Below, in pieces: positions 16,436-24,829 of a DNA stretch of 56,216 nt. The stretch covers positions 1 to 56,216 of the forward strand of contig DUQB01000145.1 of NCBI GenBank assembly GCA_012838035.1. Direction: 5' to 3'. The notes under the pieces are model-generated. The model was not told the origin of the DNA. It was given only the letters and a program-made list of their open reading frames with translations, and searched no databases. Made by a program: the position numbers and the translations under genes. Origin of the DNA: Bacillota bacterium (lineage in GTDB: Bacteria > Bacillota > Limnochordia > DTU080). Position 1 is the first letter of the stretch, and the number at the start of each line of letters is the position of its first letter.

Positions 16436-17668
16436 TCATACTAGAGAGCTCTGGTTGTGCAAATCGAACTCCTGATGCAGCGCCACAACCGTTTCCGCCG
16501 CGTCTTCCTCGCGCACCAAACACGAGATGTTGGCGTGCGAGTCCGCTGTCTGGTAGATCATGATATTCGCCTTGCTCAACGCATCAGCAACCCGTGCCAT
16601 AATGCCGGGTACGCCATGCATGCCGCCTCCTACCACGGATACCTTAGCGAAACCTGCAGCTATTTTTGGTTCACAACCAAGTTGCTTTAAAACCGCGCGA
16701 GCATGCTCAGCCATCTTTGCGTCGATCGTGACGCAAATCGACTCAGGAGAAACTTGAATCATATCAACGCTGATACCTGCATCGCCTAGTGACTGAAAAA
16801 TCTGTGACACGCCGCTGCCATGCCTACCGTCAATATCCAACTGAACCTGCGCCCTACCTAGTACATGAGCGATACCCACCACGGGCCGGTCCTTATCAAA
16901 GCTATCCAACCGGCCGTCCGTTTGACCTCTGGTAATCAGGGTGCCTGTAGTTTCACCCGAGGCGCATAGAATCTTCAACGGTAATCCCGCCTCTCTGGCT
17001 ATTTCTACGGCACGGGGATGAATGACCTTGGCGCCTAAGAGTGCCATCTCAATAACTTCGGCATAAGTCATTCTCCTGAGGGTCAAGGCATCGGGTACCA
17101 GACGCGGATCGGCTGTTTTAACACCATCAACATCGGTATAGATTTCCACACATGCCGCTTTGAGCGCTACGCCCAATACGGCTGCTGAAGTATCGCTACC
17201 TCCGCGTCCTAAAGTTGTGATTTCCCCATGTTCACTTACGCCTTGAAAGCCGGTTACTACCGGTACCACGCCTTGAGCCAACAACTCAGTCAATCGCTCA
17301 GTTTTTACATATAGCACGCGCGCCTCGCCAAAGCGCTCGTCAGTTATAATGCCCGCTTGTTCACCCGTAAGAGCAGTAGCGGTTATCCCCTGGGAATTAA
17401 GCGTATGCGCCATCACCACGGCCGAAATCGTTTCGCCACAGGACATAAGCAAGTCCAGTTCACGTCGATTTACCGCGCCTGTTGCACCGTTTAACAGTCC
17501 AATCAGCGTATCTGTTGCGTAGGGTTCGCCATAGCGCCCCATCGCGGAGACTACCACAACCGGGTTCAGACCATTGCGCACCGCTGCGGCGATGCGCTGC
17601 GCAACCTCTGCACGTTTGGCTTCCGTAGCAACCGATGTTCCACCGAATTTCTGGATGACGACTCTCAT
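16436..17668 (-). CDS. dapG: Aspartate kinase
   Basis: Phosphorylates aspartate, the first step of the aspartate family pathway. The 410 residues contain the kinase domain with KFGGTSVA at 7-14 and TLGRGGSDTSA near 150-160, then two ACT domains (about 265-400) for allosteric control. Order asd-dapG-dapA matches B. subtilis, where DapG is the meso-DAP-sensitive isozyme; that sensitivity is assumed here from synteny. The ribosome binding site is weak, and a strong hairpin lies 27 bases upstream. No isoenzyme is visible elsewhere in the window. Confidence 0.95.
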   Translation of the reverse strand: MRVVIQKFGGTSVATEAKRAEVAQRIAAAVRNGLNPVVVVSAMGRYGEPYATDTLIGLLNGATGAVNRRELDLLMSCGETISAVVMAHTLNSQGITATALTGEQAGIITDERFGEARVLYVKTERLTELLAQGVVPVVTGFQGVSEHGEITTLGRGGSDTSAAVLGVALKAACVEIYTDVDGVKTADPRLVPDALTLRRMTYAEVIEMALLGAKVIHPRAVEIAREAGLPLKILCASGETTGTLITRGQTDGRLDSFDKDRPVVGIAHVLGRAQVQLDIDGRHGSGVSQIFQSLGDAGISVDMIQVSPESICVTIDAKMAEHARAVLKQLGCEPKIAAGFAKVSVVGGGMHGVPGIMARVADALSKANIMIYQTADSHANISCLVREEDAAETVVALHQEFDLHNQSSLV

Positions 17669-17694
17669 TTATGCACCGCTTTCGCCGGAGCAAC

Positions 17695-17725
17695 GCCCGC
17701 GCCGCACGCAGAGGTCGGCGCGGGC
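17695..17725 (-). other. Strong hairpin between asd and dapG without T tract
   Basis: Perfect 10-bp GC-only stem GCCCGCGCCG/CGGCGCGGGC (17695-17704 with 17716-17725), 11-base loop. Neither side has a T run, so it is not a classic terminator. It may act in mRNA processing or differential stability of the operon. Confidence 0.6.
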
Positions 17726-17751
17726 TGTGGTTGCCGTTTCTAGGTATTTGT

Positions 17752-18786
17752 CTACAACAACTGGTTGGCTAACATATACTCAGCAATTTGTATGCTGTTT
17801 AGAGCAGCGCCTTTGCGAATCTGGTCCCCAACTACCCAAAGATTCAAGCCGTTTTCACACGAATTGTCTTCTCTGATGCGACCGACGTAAACCGGGTCGG
17901 TGTCGGCTGTGAACAGCGGCATCGGATATTCCTGCCGCGTCGGATCATCCTGAACCACTATGCCCGGCGCCTTGCGCAAGATGGCTCGTGCCTCGTCAGC
18001 CGTAACCTTTCTTTCCTGCTCTATATTGATACTCTCCGAGTGGCTGCGGAATACGGGCACACGTATGGTCGTCGCCGTGATCCGTATTTCCGGATCATGG
18101 AGCATCTTCTGCGTCTCCTTGACCATCTTCCATTCTTCCTTGGTGTAGCCCATATCGCTGAAAGAGTCGATCTGAGGCAATAGGTTGAAGGCGATCTGGT
18201 AATGCTTCTCGGCTCCCGCGGAAGGCAAATAACGCGCTGTAATCTCTTCACCTGCCACGTAGGCCTTCACTTGGTCTTTCAGCTCCTCCATGCCCTTAGC
18301 CCCAGCCCCGGATACCGCCTGATAAGTGGAGACCACGATGCGCTTAATGCGAGCGGCATCATACAACGGCTTTAATGCCGTCACCATGATGATGGTGGAG
18401 CAGTTGGGGTTAGCGATGATCCCCTTATGCCGCCGGATATCCTCCGGGTTCACTTCCGGAACGACCAGCGGTACGTTCGGCTCCATGCGGTAGGCGCTGG
18501 TGTTATCGATGACCACGGCGCCTGCCCGCACCGCATGAGGAGCATACTCCAAGGAAACCGATCCACCAGCGCTAAAGAAGGCTAAATCAACATCGTTGAA
18601 GCTATCGGGCGTTACGGCTTCCACTATGCACTCTTTTCCACCTACAACCATTTTCTTCCCTGCGCTGCGCGGCGAAGCCAAAAGCTTCAGGTTCGCATAC
18701 GGAAAGTTCCGCTCAACCAAAATGTTGAGGAATTCCTCCCCAACGGCACCAGTTGCGCCGAGTAATGCCACGTTGATCCTCTTCAT
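17752..18786 (-). CDS. asd: Aspartate-semialdehyde dehydrogenase
   Basis: Reduces aspartyl phosphate to aspartate semialdehyde with NADPH. The 344-residue protein has the Rossmann motif LLGATGAVGEE (8-18), the catalytic Cys129 in NPNCST and the VPVFRSHSES segment carrying the catalytic His. Start ATG with aggaggaagttta upstream. It lies 36 bases after dpaB and upstream of dapG, as in B. subtilis. Confidence 0.97.
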   Translation of the reverse strand: MKRINVALLGATGAVGEEFLNILVERNFPYANLKLLASPRSAGKKMVVGGKECIVEAVTPDSFNDVDLAFFSAGGSVSLEYAPHAVRAGAVVIDNTSAYRMEPNVPLVVPEVNPEDIRRHKGIIANPNCSTIIMVTALKPLYDAARIKRIVVSTYQAVSGAGAKGMEELKDQVKAYVAGEEITARYLPSAGAEKHYQIAFNLLPQIDSFSDMGYTKEEWKMVKETQKMLHDPEIRITATTIRVPVFRSHSESINIEQERKVTADEARAILRKAPGIVVQDDPTRQEYPMPLFTADTDPVYVGRIREDNSCENGLNLWVVGDQIRKGAALNSIQIAEYMLANQLL

Positions 18787-18821
18787 TAAACTTCCTCCTA
18801 GTCTGGGCCGATGGGTTGGGT

Positions 18822-19424
18822 TTAGCGCACAAGCCGCTTAACTCGATCGATGAGGAGCGGTTGTAGCTGCCGGTTTGATACAGCGGCCACAATGGTATCT
18901 GGTATTAAACTAAACTCTGCTACGCAAGAATTCGGTTTGGTTTCCGCGTTATCCTGACCAAATGGTACCATATACACGTGGCGCATGTTTAGCAGAGCCC
19001 CGATATTTCTTGCGTTATTCCCCAAGGCGTCGTTGGTCGAAATGGCGACGACTACGGGTTTTAGGTTGCGCAGCGTGCCTTTGGCCGCCATCAGGACAGG
19101 TGTGTCGGTAATCGCATTGGCCAACTTCGCCAACGTGTTACCGGTACAAGGCGCAATGACGAAACAATCGAACTGCTTTTTCTGCCCTGTCGGTTCTGCT
19201 TCTAAAATCGTGGTTATAGGCTGCTTACCGGTCAGTTCCTCTAAAGCAGCCATCAAGTCGGCGCTTGTACCGAAACGTGTATCGGTAGTAGCTGCTGCAG
19301 GCGATACTACGGCAATCACCTCAGCCCCTTCACTCTGTACCCGAGCAATTTGCGGCAGTACCTCGTCAAAACTGCAAAATGAACCGGTAATTCCCCATCC
19401 TACCGTGATACCTGCTAATCTCAT
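18822..19424 (-). CDS. dpaB: Dipicolinate synthase subunit B
   Basis: Flavoprotein-like subunit (SpoVFB) that works with DpaA to oxidise the DapA product to dipicolinic acid in the mother cell. About 200 residues. The flavodoxin-type fold opens with VGWGITGSFCSF, and APCTGNTLAKLANAITDTPV is the hallmark of this flavoprotein superfamily. The ATG at 19424 is chosen for aggggtgg upstream; a longer frame overlaps dpaA. It lies between dpaA and asd, the conserved order. Confidence 0.95.
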   Translation of the reverse strand: MRLAGITVGWGITGSFCSFDEVLPQIARVQSEGAEVIAVVSPAAATTDTRFGTSADLMAALEELTGKQPITTILEAEPTGQKKQFDCFVIAPCTGNTLAKLANAITDTPVLMAAKGTLRNLKPVVVAISTNDALGNNARNIGALLNMRHVYMVPFGQDNAETKPNSCVAEFSLIPDTIVAAVSNRQLQPLLIDRVKRLVR

Positions 19425-19459
19425 GCCATCCACCCCTTTGCGTGTGGGGGCGGCATGCA

Positions 19460-20353
19460 CTACTTCGAACGGCGACAAGCATCTGCGATCATGGGCGGCA
19501 AGGTCCTGGCCAATATTTCACCTGCGGTACGCGGTGCTACCTTGCCGGGGATACCGAGGTCGAGAAATGCTTTGATACCACGTTTTTTGGCGTAGGCGAA
19601 GTCCGTGCCTCCAGGAGCGGAAGCGATATCGACGATTAAGCAAGTGACAGGCATTGCCTGGAGCACTTCGGCGGTGAGTACCAGCGACGGCACCGTATTA
19701 AAGACCACATCGGCCGCTGCTACTACAGCAGGCAACTCCTCAAGCTCATGTGCGGAGATGCCCATTTCGTAAGCGCGAGCCCGTTGCGCCGCGCTGCGAG
19801 CCGCCACATACACTCGTGCACCTATGCCGAGGAGCATGCGTGCCAGTGTGATGCCACAGCGACCAAAACCTACCACAACACTCCGGCTGCCGTGCAAGGT
19901 GATCGGCAGTTCGTTCATTGCCCGCGCAATAGCTCCTTCGGCGGTCGGAATGGAATTAAGGACGGCTATTTCGTCGATCTCCGCGGTTTGATATACAGGC
20001 ACCCGAAACTTGGCGGCCAGATCCTGCACCACCTGCTTCGCCACCCCTATGAAGAGCGGTTTTCCTTGCATGGCTTTAAATGCGTCAGTATCAAGTATGA
20101 TCTCCGCAGCAGGATCAAAAAACGCCTTTATCTTGCCTTTCTCATCGGTATTGGTAATCGGCGCTACCACTGCGTCGGCTGCCGTTAATGCGGCACGGCG
20201 CTCCCAATGCTCGGCGCCGGCCAACTCCGGCCGCGGCAGATATCCGACCAGCAACACCTTTGCGCCCTCGTTCAGTAAGGCTTGGGCTAGTATCACTTCG
20301 CGCTCGTCACCACCGACCAGCGCCACTGTTAGGCCTTCAAGTATACGGCGCAA
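19460..20353 (-). CDS. dpaA: Dipicolinate synthase subunit A
   Basis: SpoVFA, the dehydrogenase-like subunit of dipicolinate synthase, needed for spore calcium-dipicolinate. The 297 residues have an N-terminal domain with VGGDEREV (13-20) and a C-terminal NAD(P)-binding Rossmann fold with VVGFGRCG near 160. The gene starts with TTG at 20353 and has a strong taagggaggt six bases upstream. It is preceded by a sigma-K-type promoter in the 130-base gap after dapB. Confidence 0.96.
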   Translation of the reverse strand: MRRILEGLTVALVGGDEREVILAQALLNEGAKVLLVGYLPRPELAGAEHWERRAALTAADAVVAPITNTDEKGKIKAFFDPAAEIILDTDAFKAMQGKPLFIGVAKQVVQDLAAKFRVPVYQTAEIDEIAVLNSIPTAEGAIARAMNELPITLHGSRSVVVGFGRCGITLARMLLGIGARVYVAARSAAQRARAYEMGISAHELEELPAVVAAADVVFNTVPSLVLTAEVLQAMPVTCLIVDIASAPGGTDFAYAKKRGIKAFLDLGIPGKVAPRTAGEILARTLPPMIADACRRSK

Positions 20354-20438
20354 AGCGTTACCTCCCTTACGTTAACGCAACTGTGAAACGACCTTCATGG
20401 TCTGTGCCGCTCAAAGCAGCCTCCCCCACAGATATCAG

Positions 20439-20466
20439 TAATATATGCCTAGGAGGGACGACGGTG
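20439..20466 (-). promoter_or_regulatory. Predicted sigma-K promoter of dpaA-dpaB
   Basis: Minus strand CACC (20463-20466), with its AC exactly 16 bases before CATATATTA (20439-20447). This fits the sigma-K consensus mACm-N16/17-CATAnnnTA at every defined position. The predicted transcript would start near 20432, about 80 bases before the dpaA start. Dipicolinate synthase genes are sigma-K targets in B. subtilis. Confidence 0.75.
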
Positions 20467-20483
20467 CCTGTCTACCATATGCG

Positions 20484-21278
20484 TTAAAACAGCAGGTGCT
20501 CCAGGCCATAAACAAGGCCTTGGAAATCAGCAACCTTTCGAATAGCCAGAAGAACCCCCGGCATAAACGATTCCCTGTCCATGGAGTCGTGACGAATCGT
20601 GAGCGTTTGTCCGGGTCCGCCGAACAACACTTCCTGATGCGCAATAAGCCCGGGCAGTCGCACGCTGTGGATGTGCACGCCTGCAAAGTCGCTACCGCGA
20701 GCGCCGGCCAACTTCAACTCCTCTACGACGCCGGCTTCCGGTTTCCGCCATACTTCCTTAATCATCTCGGCTGTCTTAATTGCCGTCCCCGACGGAGCAT
20801 CACGTTTTTTGTCATGATGCAGTTCGATGATCTCTACGCCCGGGAAGAAGCGGGCGGCTTCACGAGCGAAACGCATCATTAATACGGCGCCTAGTGCGAA
20901 GTTGGGAGCATGTACCACTCCGACGCGCTGCTCGCGGGCCAAGGCGTCCAATTTCTGTAAATCCTGTTCTAATAAACCTGTAGTACCTATGACCAAATGA
21001 ACGCCTGCACTTAAGACTGTACGGGCATTGGCCGCTACGGTACTCGGCATGGTGAAATCAACCACCCGTTCAGGCTGCACGCGTTGAATAGCTTGCGCCA
21101 AATCGGCATCGACGACGACACCCAACTCACCCAAACCTGCCGCGACGCCTATGTCTTGTCCGGCACACGCCGGATCGACGGCAGCTACCAACTCCATGTC
21201 GGCTGCCCGGCACACTGCTTTAACGACTTCCTTCCCCATGCGACCGCCTGCGCCGTTCACCAAAACCCGTAAGCTCAT
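20484..21278 (-). CDS. dapB: 4-hydroxy-tetrahydrodipicolinate reductase
   Basis: Second committed enzyme of DAP/lysine synthesis, NAD(P)H-dependent. About 264 residues. The nucleotide-binding motif is VNGAGGRMGK at the N-terminus; the catalytic motif ELHHDKKRDAPSGTA contains His-His and the Lys pair; APNFALG is also present. The ATG at 21278 has tggggag nine bases upstream; a longer frame starts at 21317. First gene of the operon, under the lysine riboswitch. The dipicolinate branch uses the step just before DapB. Confidence 0.96.
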   Translation of the reverse strand: MSLRVLVNGAGGRMGKEVVKAVCRAADMELVAAVDPACAGQDIGVAAGLGELGVVVDADLAQAIQRVQPERVVDFTMPSTVAANARTVLSAGVHLVIGTTGLLEQDLQKLDALAREQRVGVVHAPNFALGAVLMMRFAREAARFFPGVEIIELHHDKKRDAPSGTAIKTAEMIKEVWRKPEAGVVEELKLAGARGSDFAGVHIHSVRLPGLIAHQEVLFGGPGQTLTIRHDSMDRESFMPGVLLAIRKVADFQGLVYGLEHLLF

Positions 21279-21418
21279 GTAGATACACTCCCCACCAATA
21301 TCACTGTCAACGTGCACTGCACGAGGTCACTGTGTGTGAATTATGCTATCATGGCGGTCACTCCTCCAAGAATGGATGACCTTATGCTAACAGCATACGT
21401 GCGCCACGTATACATCGG

Positions 21419-21459
21419 AAAAAACAAAGCGCGGTGGCATATAGCGTAGCCAACCGCGC
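21419..21459 (-). terminator. Intrinsic terminator of the lysine riboswitch expression platform
   Basis: On the minus strand GCGCGGTTGGC (21449-21459) pairs with GCCACCGCGC (21429-21438) with one bulged T, followed by TTTGTTTTTT. It lies 29 bases after the L-box aptamer and 140 bases before the dapB start. Confidence 0.85.
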
Positions 21460-21487
21460 GTTTTCCGTCCAGTCTGCGGATATCCCA

Positions 21488-21669
21488 CCGGAATAGCGCT
21501 CCACCGGGTAGTGCATCGCCCCGGTGACAGTCAAGACGTTGTTCACGCCTTGCCCAGCATCACTGTATGGTGACAGGTGATGCTTCGGCGAGTACTCCTT
21601 TCGCACGGCTTCTTCAACCTCACCATAGGTTTCCGCCCTGCTACTAATAGTAACCCGCGCCTCTATCGG
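21488..21669 (-). promoter_or_regulatory. Lysine riboswitch (L box) of dapB
   Basis: About 182 bases on the minus strand show the conserved L-box blocks in order: ATAGAGGCGCG...AGTAGC at the 5' side, GAAAGGAGTACTCGCCGAAGC in the middle, a GCATCAC...GTGATGC hairpin, TTGACTGTCACCGGGG, and CCCGGTGGAGCGCTATTCC closing the structure. The 5' CCGATAG pairs with the 3' CTATTCCGG region as P1. The match follows the B. subtilis lysC leader block by block. With the terminator downstream it should switch off the operon when lysine is bound. Confidence 0.88.
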
Positions 21670-21714
21670 CTTATGTCATATTCAATTACCGCTTACCCAA
21701 CATGGGTTGCTATT

Positions 21715-21743
21715 ATTGTGCCTAACCGAAGACGGAATGTCAA
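21715..21743 (-). promoter_or_regulatory. Sigma-A promoter of the dapB operon
   Basis: Minus strand TTGACA (21738-21743), 17-base spacer, CACAAT (21715-21720). Consensus -35, ideal spacing, -10 matching four of six. The start would fall near 21708, about 40 bases before the riboswitch. Confidence 0.7.
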
Positions 21744-21779
21744 GGACTATCCTGCATACCATCCGGACAAGCAGCCGAC

Positions 21780-22367
21780 TTACTCGGAGGCCGCTGCGTC
21801 TTTCTCCTTCCGTCTTCTCCGGCGCCAAATGGAAAGCGGTTCTCTTTTTTCCCCGCGTGCCAACCGTCCCAACAGCTCCTGAGGACTCTCCTCCTCCAGC
21901 TCAAGCGGCAGTGCCTCTCCGGCATCGTCCGAAACAGGAACATCTTGCGGCTTATCGATACCGACCACCCGATGCTTCGCCGGTCGAGACGCATGCACGA
22001 CGCCGACTGTGCGAGAATCTCCTTTACCCATGAACGACTCAGACATCGCCCCGATCTCACCGGGTGAAAGATACCGAGTGGGAAAACGGAGCGGCTGCTG
22101 ATCGGCATAGGCTCCGACAGGCTCATGCTGCGGCAGCTCGGCATCGATCATATCGACTACGATGAGATCGCGCCCCATGGATCTGATACCCGACCAAGCC
22201 AACCTGATCTCGCGTGAGCCAAGCAGACCGCGGCGCTGGTAGATGAGTAAGGCCTCCAAAGTCCCTCGTTCGGTATCGATAATAAGATCACTGCCTATGA
22301 CGGCGCCCAAGCGAATACCTTCGGATAAATCCACAATTTCTTTACCGATGAGCTCAGAATAACGCAA
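21780..22367 (-). CDS. ymxH: YlmC/YmxH-family PRC-barrel protein with long C-terminal tail
   Basis: The first 80 residues are the PRC-barrel domain typical of YlmC/YmxH sporulation-associated proteins (SELIGKEIVDL...RLGAVIGSDLIIDTERG). The family is usually about 80-90 residues. This one is about 195, with an acidic then very basic tail ending in RRRRRKEK. Function unknown. The predicted TTG start at 22367 sits eight bases after gggagagg; a GTG three codons earlier would overlap the ribosome binding site. Its position between the M16 peptidase/dut and the dipicolinate operon matches the Bacillus mlpA-ymxH-spoVFA order. Confidence 0.8.
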   Translation of the reverse strand: MRYSELIGKEIVDLSEGIRLGAVIGSDLIIDTERGTLEALLIYQRRGLLGSREIRLAWSGIRSMGRDLIVVDMIDAELPQHEPVGAYADQQPLRFPTRYLSPGEIGAMSESFMGKGDSRTVGVVHASRPAKHRVVGIDKPQDVPVSDDAGEALPLELEEESPQELLGRLARGEKREPLSIWRRRRRKEKDAAASE

Positions 22368-22504
22368 TAGGTCCACCTCTCCCTATGTCGACTCCCATAT
22401 TGCAGGCGTTGCAACAGACTTGTCGCCGGCCCGATATAGCGGCACGGGCAACGGTTTCTTATAGGAAAATATGCGACATGCGGAGCGAGATATGATGGAC
22501 AAAT

Positions 22505-22957
22505 CTATTGACCGGTCGAGCCGAAACCGCCTGTGCCGCGTTCGGTGGGAGCTAGTTCGTCAACAATCTTCAGCACGGCACGTTGAATCGGGACGAACAC
22601 CAACTGGGCGATGCGATCGCCAGGTTGGATTATGTAGGGTTTGTCGCTCGAGTTTTGTAAGGCACAGCCTATCTCACCAATATAATCCGCATCGATGACC
22701 CCTACGCCGTTTGCCAAGTTCACGCCATGTTTAGTCGCCAACCCGCTCCGAGCAAAGACGAGAGCCATCATATTTGGTCCAGGCAACTCTATGGCTATAC
22801 CTGTAGGGATGAGCGCTCGCTCTCCTGCCCGTAACTCAATGGGCTCAGGAATATTGGCCGCCAAATCCATACCAGCCGACGCCTGAGTGGCATAAGCCGG
22901 CAAGGGAGCATAAGCTGCGCCCATGCGTTTGACTTTTACTTCTATATTGTCGGACAT
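22505..22957 (-). CDS. dut: dUTP diphosphatase
   Basis: Trimeric dUTPase, hydrolyses dUTP to dUMP and keeps uracil out of DNA. All five motifs are visible in 150 residues: AGMDLAA, ARSGLATKHG, GVIDADYIGEI with the catalytic Asp, GDRIAQLVF and the C-terminal RGTGGFGSTG loop. Start ATG with ccggaggtgtattag upstream. It lies 85 bases downstream of the M16 peptidase gene. Confidence 0.97.
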   Translation of the reverse strand: MSDNIEVKVKRMGAAYAPLPAYATQASAGMDLAANIPEPIELRAGERALIPTGIAIELPGPNMMALVFARSGLATKHGVNLANGVGVIDADYIGEIGCALQNSSDKPYIIQPGDRIAQLVFVPIQRAVLKIVDELAPTERGTGGFGSTGQ

Positions 22958-23042
22958 CTAATACACCTCCGGGGTCATGCATCCATTGATAACGGATGGA
23001 TATGCAGTCGGCACGGATGGTTACGGCATTCATCGCTGCATA

Positions 23043-24287
23043 TTAGCGTCGTAAGGCTTCCACGGTGATAGGACCAATGGCGGCGCAAACCATATTTTTG
23101 CTATTCAATAGACGACCGGCCACCTGCTGCACATCTTCCGGTCGGACTGCGTTAATTTTTTCAATCATCTCGTCCGGGCTGTATAAGGGCTCTTGGAACA
23201 ACTCGGCCTTTGCTAAGCGGCTCATACGATTCGCCGTACTCTCTAGGCTGAGCATCAACGAGCCTTTAAGCTGCTCCTTAGCGCGGTGCAGCTCGTCGGA
23301 TTTGATACCATTGGCTTCAATATCCGCAAACTCCGCTCGCATAATATCCAGAACAGTGTGAAGGTTCTGTGGACTGCAACCGGTGTACGTGGCGAGCAGG
23401 CCTACATCCTGGAACAAGGTGTGATATGAATAGACGTTATACACCAGCCCGCGTTCTTCGCGTAATTCCTGGAAGAGCCGGGAGCTCATACCACCGCCAA
23501 TGGCCATGTCTAAGACAAAAATGGCGTACTGTTGCGGACAGTTGCGATTGTATCCGTGAGATCCGATACACATATGTATGAGTTCGCTGTCTTTATACCG
23601 GACTAAATCGTGACTATGGGCGACCTCACTATTCAGAAACGCGCCGGTTGTTGAGCGACCACCAAAACTGCTCAGATAACGAGCAACCGTTTCCACTACT
23701 TGGTCGTGCAACACATTTCCGGCTGCTGCGACGACCAGGTTGTCCGCTGTATAATGGGTATGCATATAATCCAGCAGTTGGTCTCGAGTAAGCCTGCTGA
23801 TGGTGGCCGCGTTGCCAAGTATGCCTTTGCCGAGAACGTGTCCGGTGAGGGCGGCTTCCGCAAACATATCGTGAACCAGCTCGTCGGGCGTATCTTCGTA
23901 ACTGTGGATTTCCTCCAGGATGACGCATTTTTCCTTTTCCAGTTCCGTTTGACTAAACTCGGAGTTGAGGACCATATCCGACAAGATTTCCACAGCCAAC
24001 TCCATATGGTCGTCAAGGACGCGTGCATAGAAACACGTATGTTCCTTGCTGGTAAACGCATTAAGCTGACCACCGGAGGCGTCAATGGTTTCGGCAATTT
24101 GGCGGGCACTGCGCGTTTTGGTACCTTTAAATATCATATGCTCGATAAAGTGCGAGACACCGTTATAATCGATATCTTCATCGCGGGAACCCGTTTTAAA
24201 CCAAAAACCGATAGTAACTGAACGTACATGCGGTATATACTCTGTAACGACTCGGATACCATTATCTAAGCGTGTCTTTTGGTACAC
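23043..24287 (-). CDS. mlpA: M16-family zinc peptidase (MlpA/YmxG type)
   Basis: Insulinase-family peptidase, about 414 residues, cytoplasmic. The inverted zinc motif HFIEH is at residues 46-50, followed by FKGTKTR and the downstream Glu in LEEIHSYEDTPDE. The C-terminal M16_C half has GGGMSSRLFQELREERGLVY. The GTG at 24287 follows aggtgggggg and gives the normal family length; the frame is open to 24419, but that start lacks a site. In Bacillus the homologue lies between ylxY and ymxH. Its substrate is not known. Confidence 0.93.
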   Translation of the reverse strand: MYQKTRLDNGIRVVTEYIPHVRSVTIGFWFKTGSRDEDIDYNGVSHFIEHMIFKGTKTRSARQIAETIDASGGQLNAFTSKEHTCFYARVLDDHMELAVEILSDMVLNSEFSQTELEKEKCVILEEIHSYEDTPDELVHDMFAEAALTGHVLGKGILGNAATISRLTRDQLLDYMHTHYTADNLVVAAAGNVLHDQVVETVARYLSSFGGRSTTGAFLNSEVAHSHDLVRYKDSELIHMCIGSHGYNRNCPQQYAIFVLDMAIGGGMSSRLFQELREERGLVYNVYSYHTLFQDVGLLATYTGCSPQNLHTVLDIMRAEFADIEANGIKSDELHRAKEQLKGSLMLSLESTANRMSRLAKAELFQEPLYSPDEMIEKINAVRPEDVQQVAGRLLNSKNMVCAAIGPITVEALRR

Positions 24288-24419
24288 CCATATCCCCCCA
24301 CCTGACGGCTCTGTCGCCATGCGTTTGGAACCGTCTTGAAACAAGTACCCGAACTCAACCAACCTGACACCAAAAGGTGATGCTTCTCCAGTAGGACCAA
24401 GCTGTGACTTTTCTGGCAC

Positions 24420-24829
24420 AACCTACATAAAGGATGCGCTATGAGCGGCACAGAAAACCACCTTATAGCAGCATGCTCAATGTGGAGTCCGTGTGAAGGT
24501 CGGATCATTCTGCATGGAAGTTGATAAGAATGGTCATCCCCATCGACCTTCGCACAGAAGCGACTAGCTTGTAGTCAGCGCCTTAGCCGGACGGATCAAG
24601 CAAACAGCCTCCAGCCTGTTGACCAAACTTGATGCGGCCAGTGGACTAGGGCTCATTACCGAATGACATAAACGATACGATAGCCCCTTTATCCTATCAT
24701 GCTTCACATTTCGATAGCACCGATAAATGATCGGAGGCCGGGGGTCGCATTAGCGTATGATTGTAACCGCTCTGCATCAAGGGCGCATCATCTACGTCGT
24801 CATATCAGCATTTTGAAGGAGGCAGGCCG
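24420..24829. other. Intergenic region between divergent mlpA and the GH18 gene
   Basis: About 400 bases with no convincing gene. It should carry the promoters of both flanking genes. TTGACC at about 24618 has no matching -10, and no sporulation sigma-factor consensus was convincing in front of the GH18 gene. Confidence 0.5.

Noticed and set aside
21340-21372. Seven-codon frame with ggagg between the riboswitch terminator and dapB
   Set aside because: Too short to support and lacks lysine codons or other signs of attenuation.
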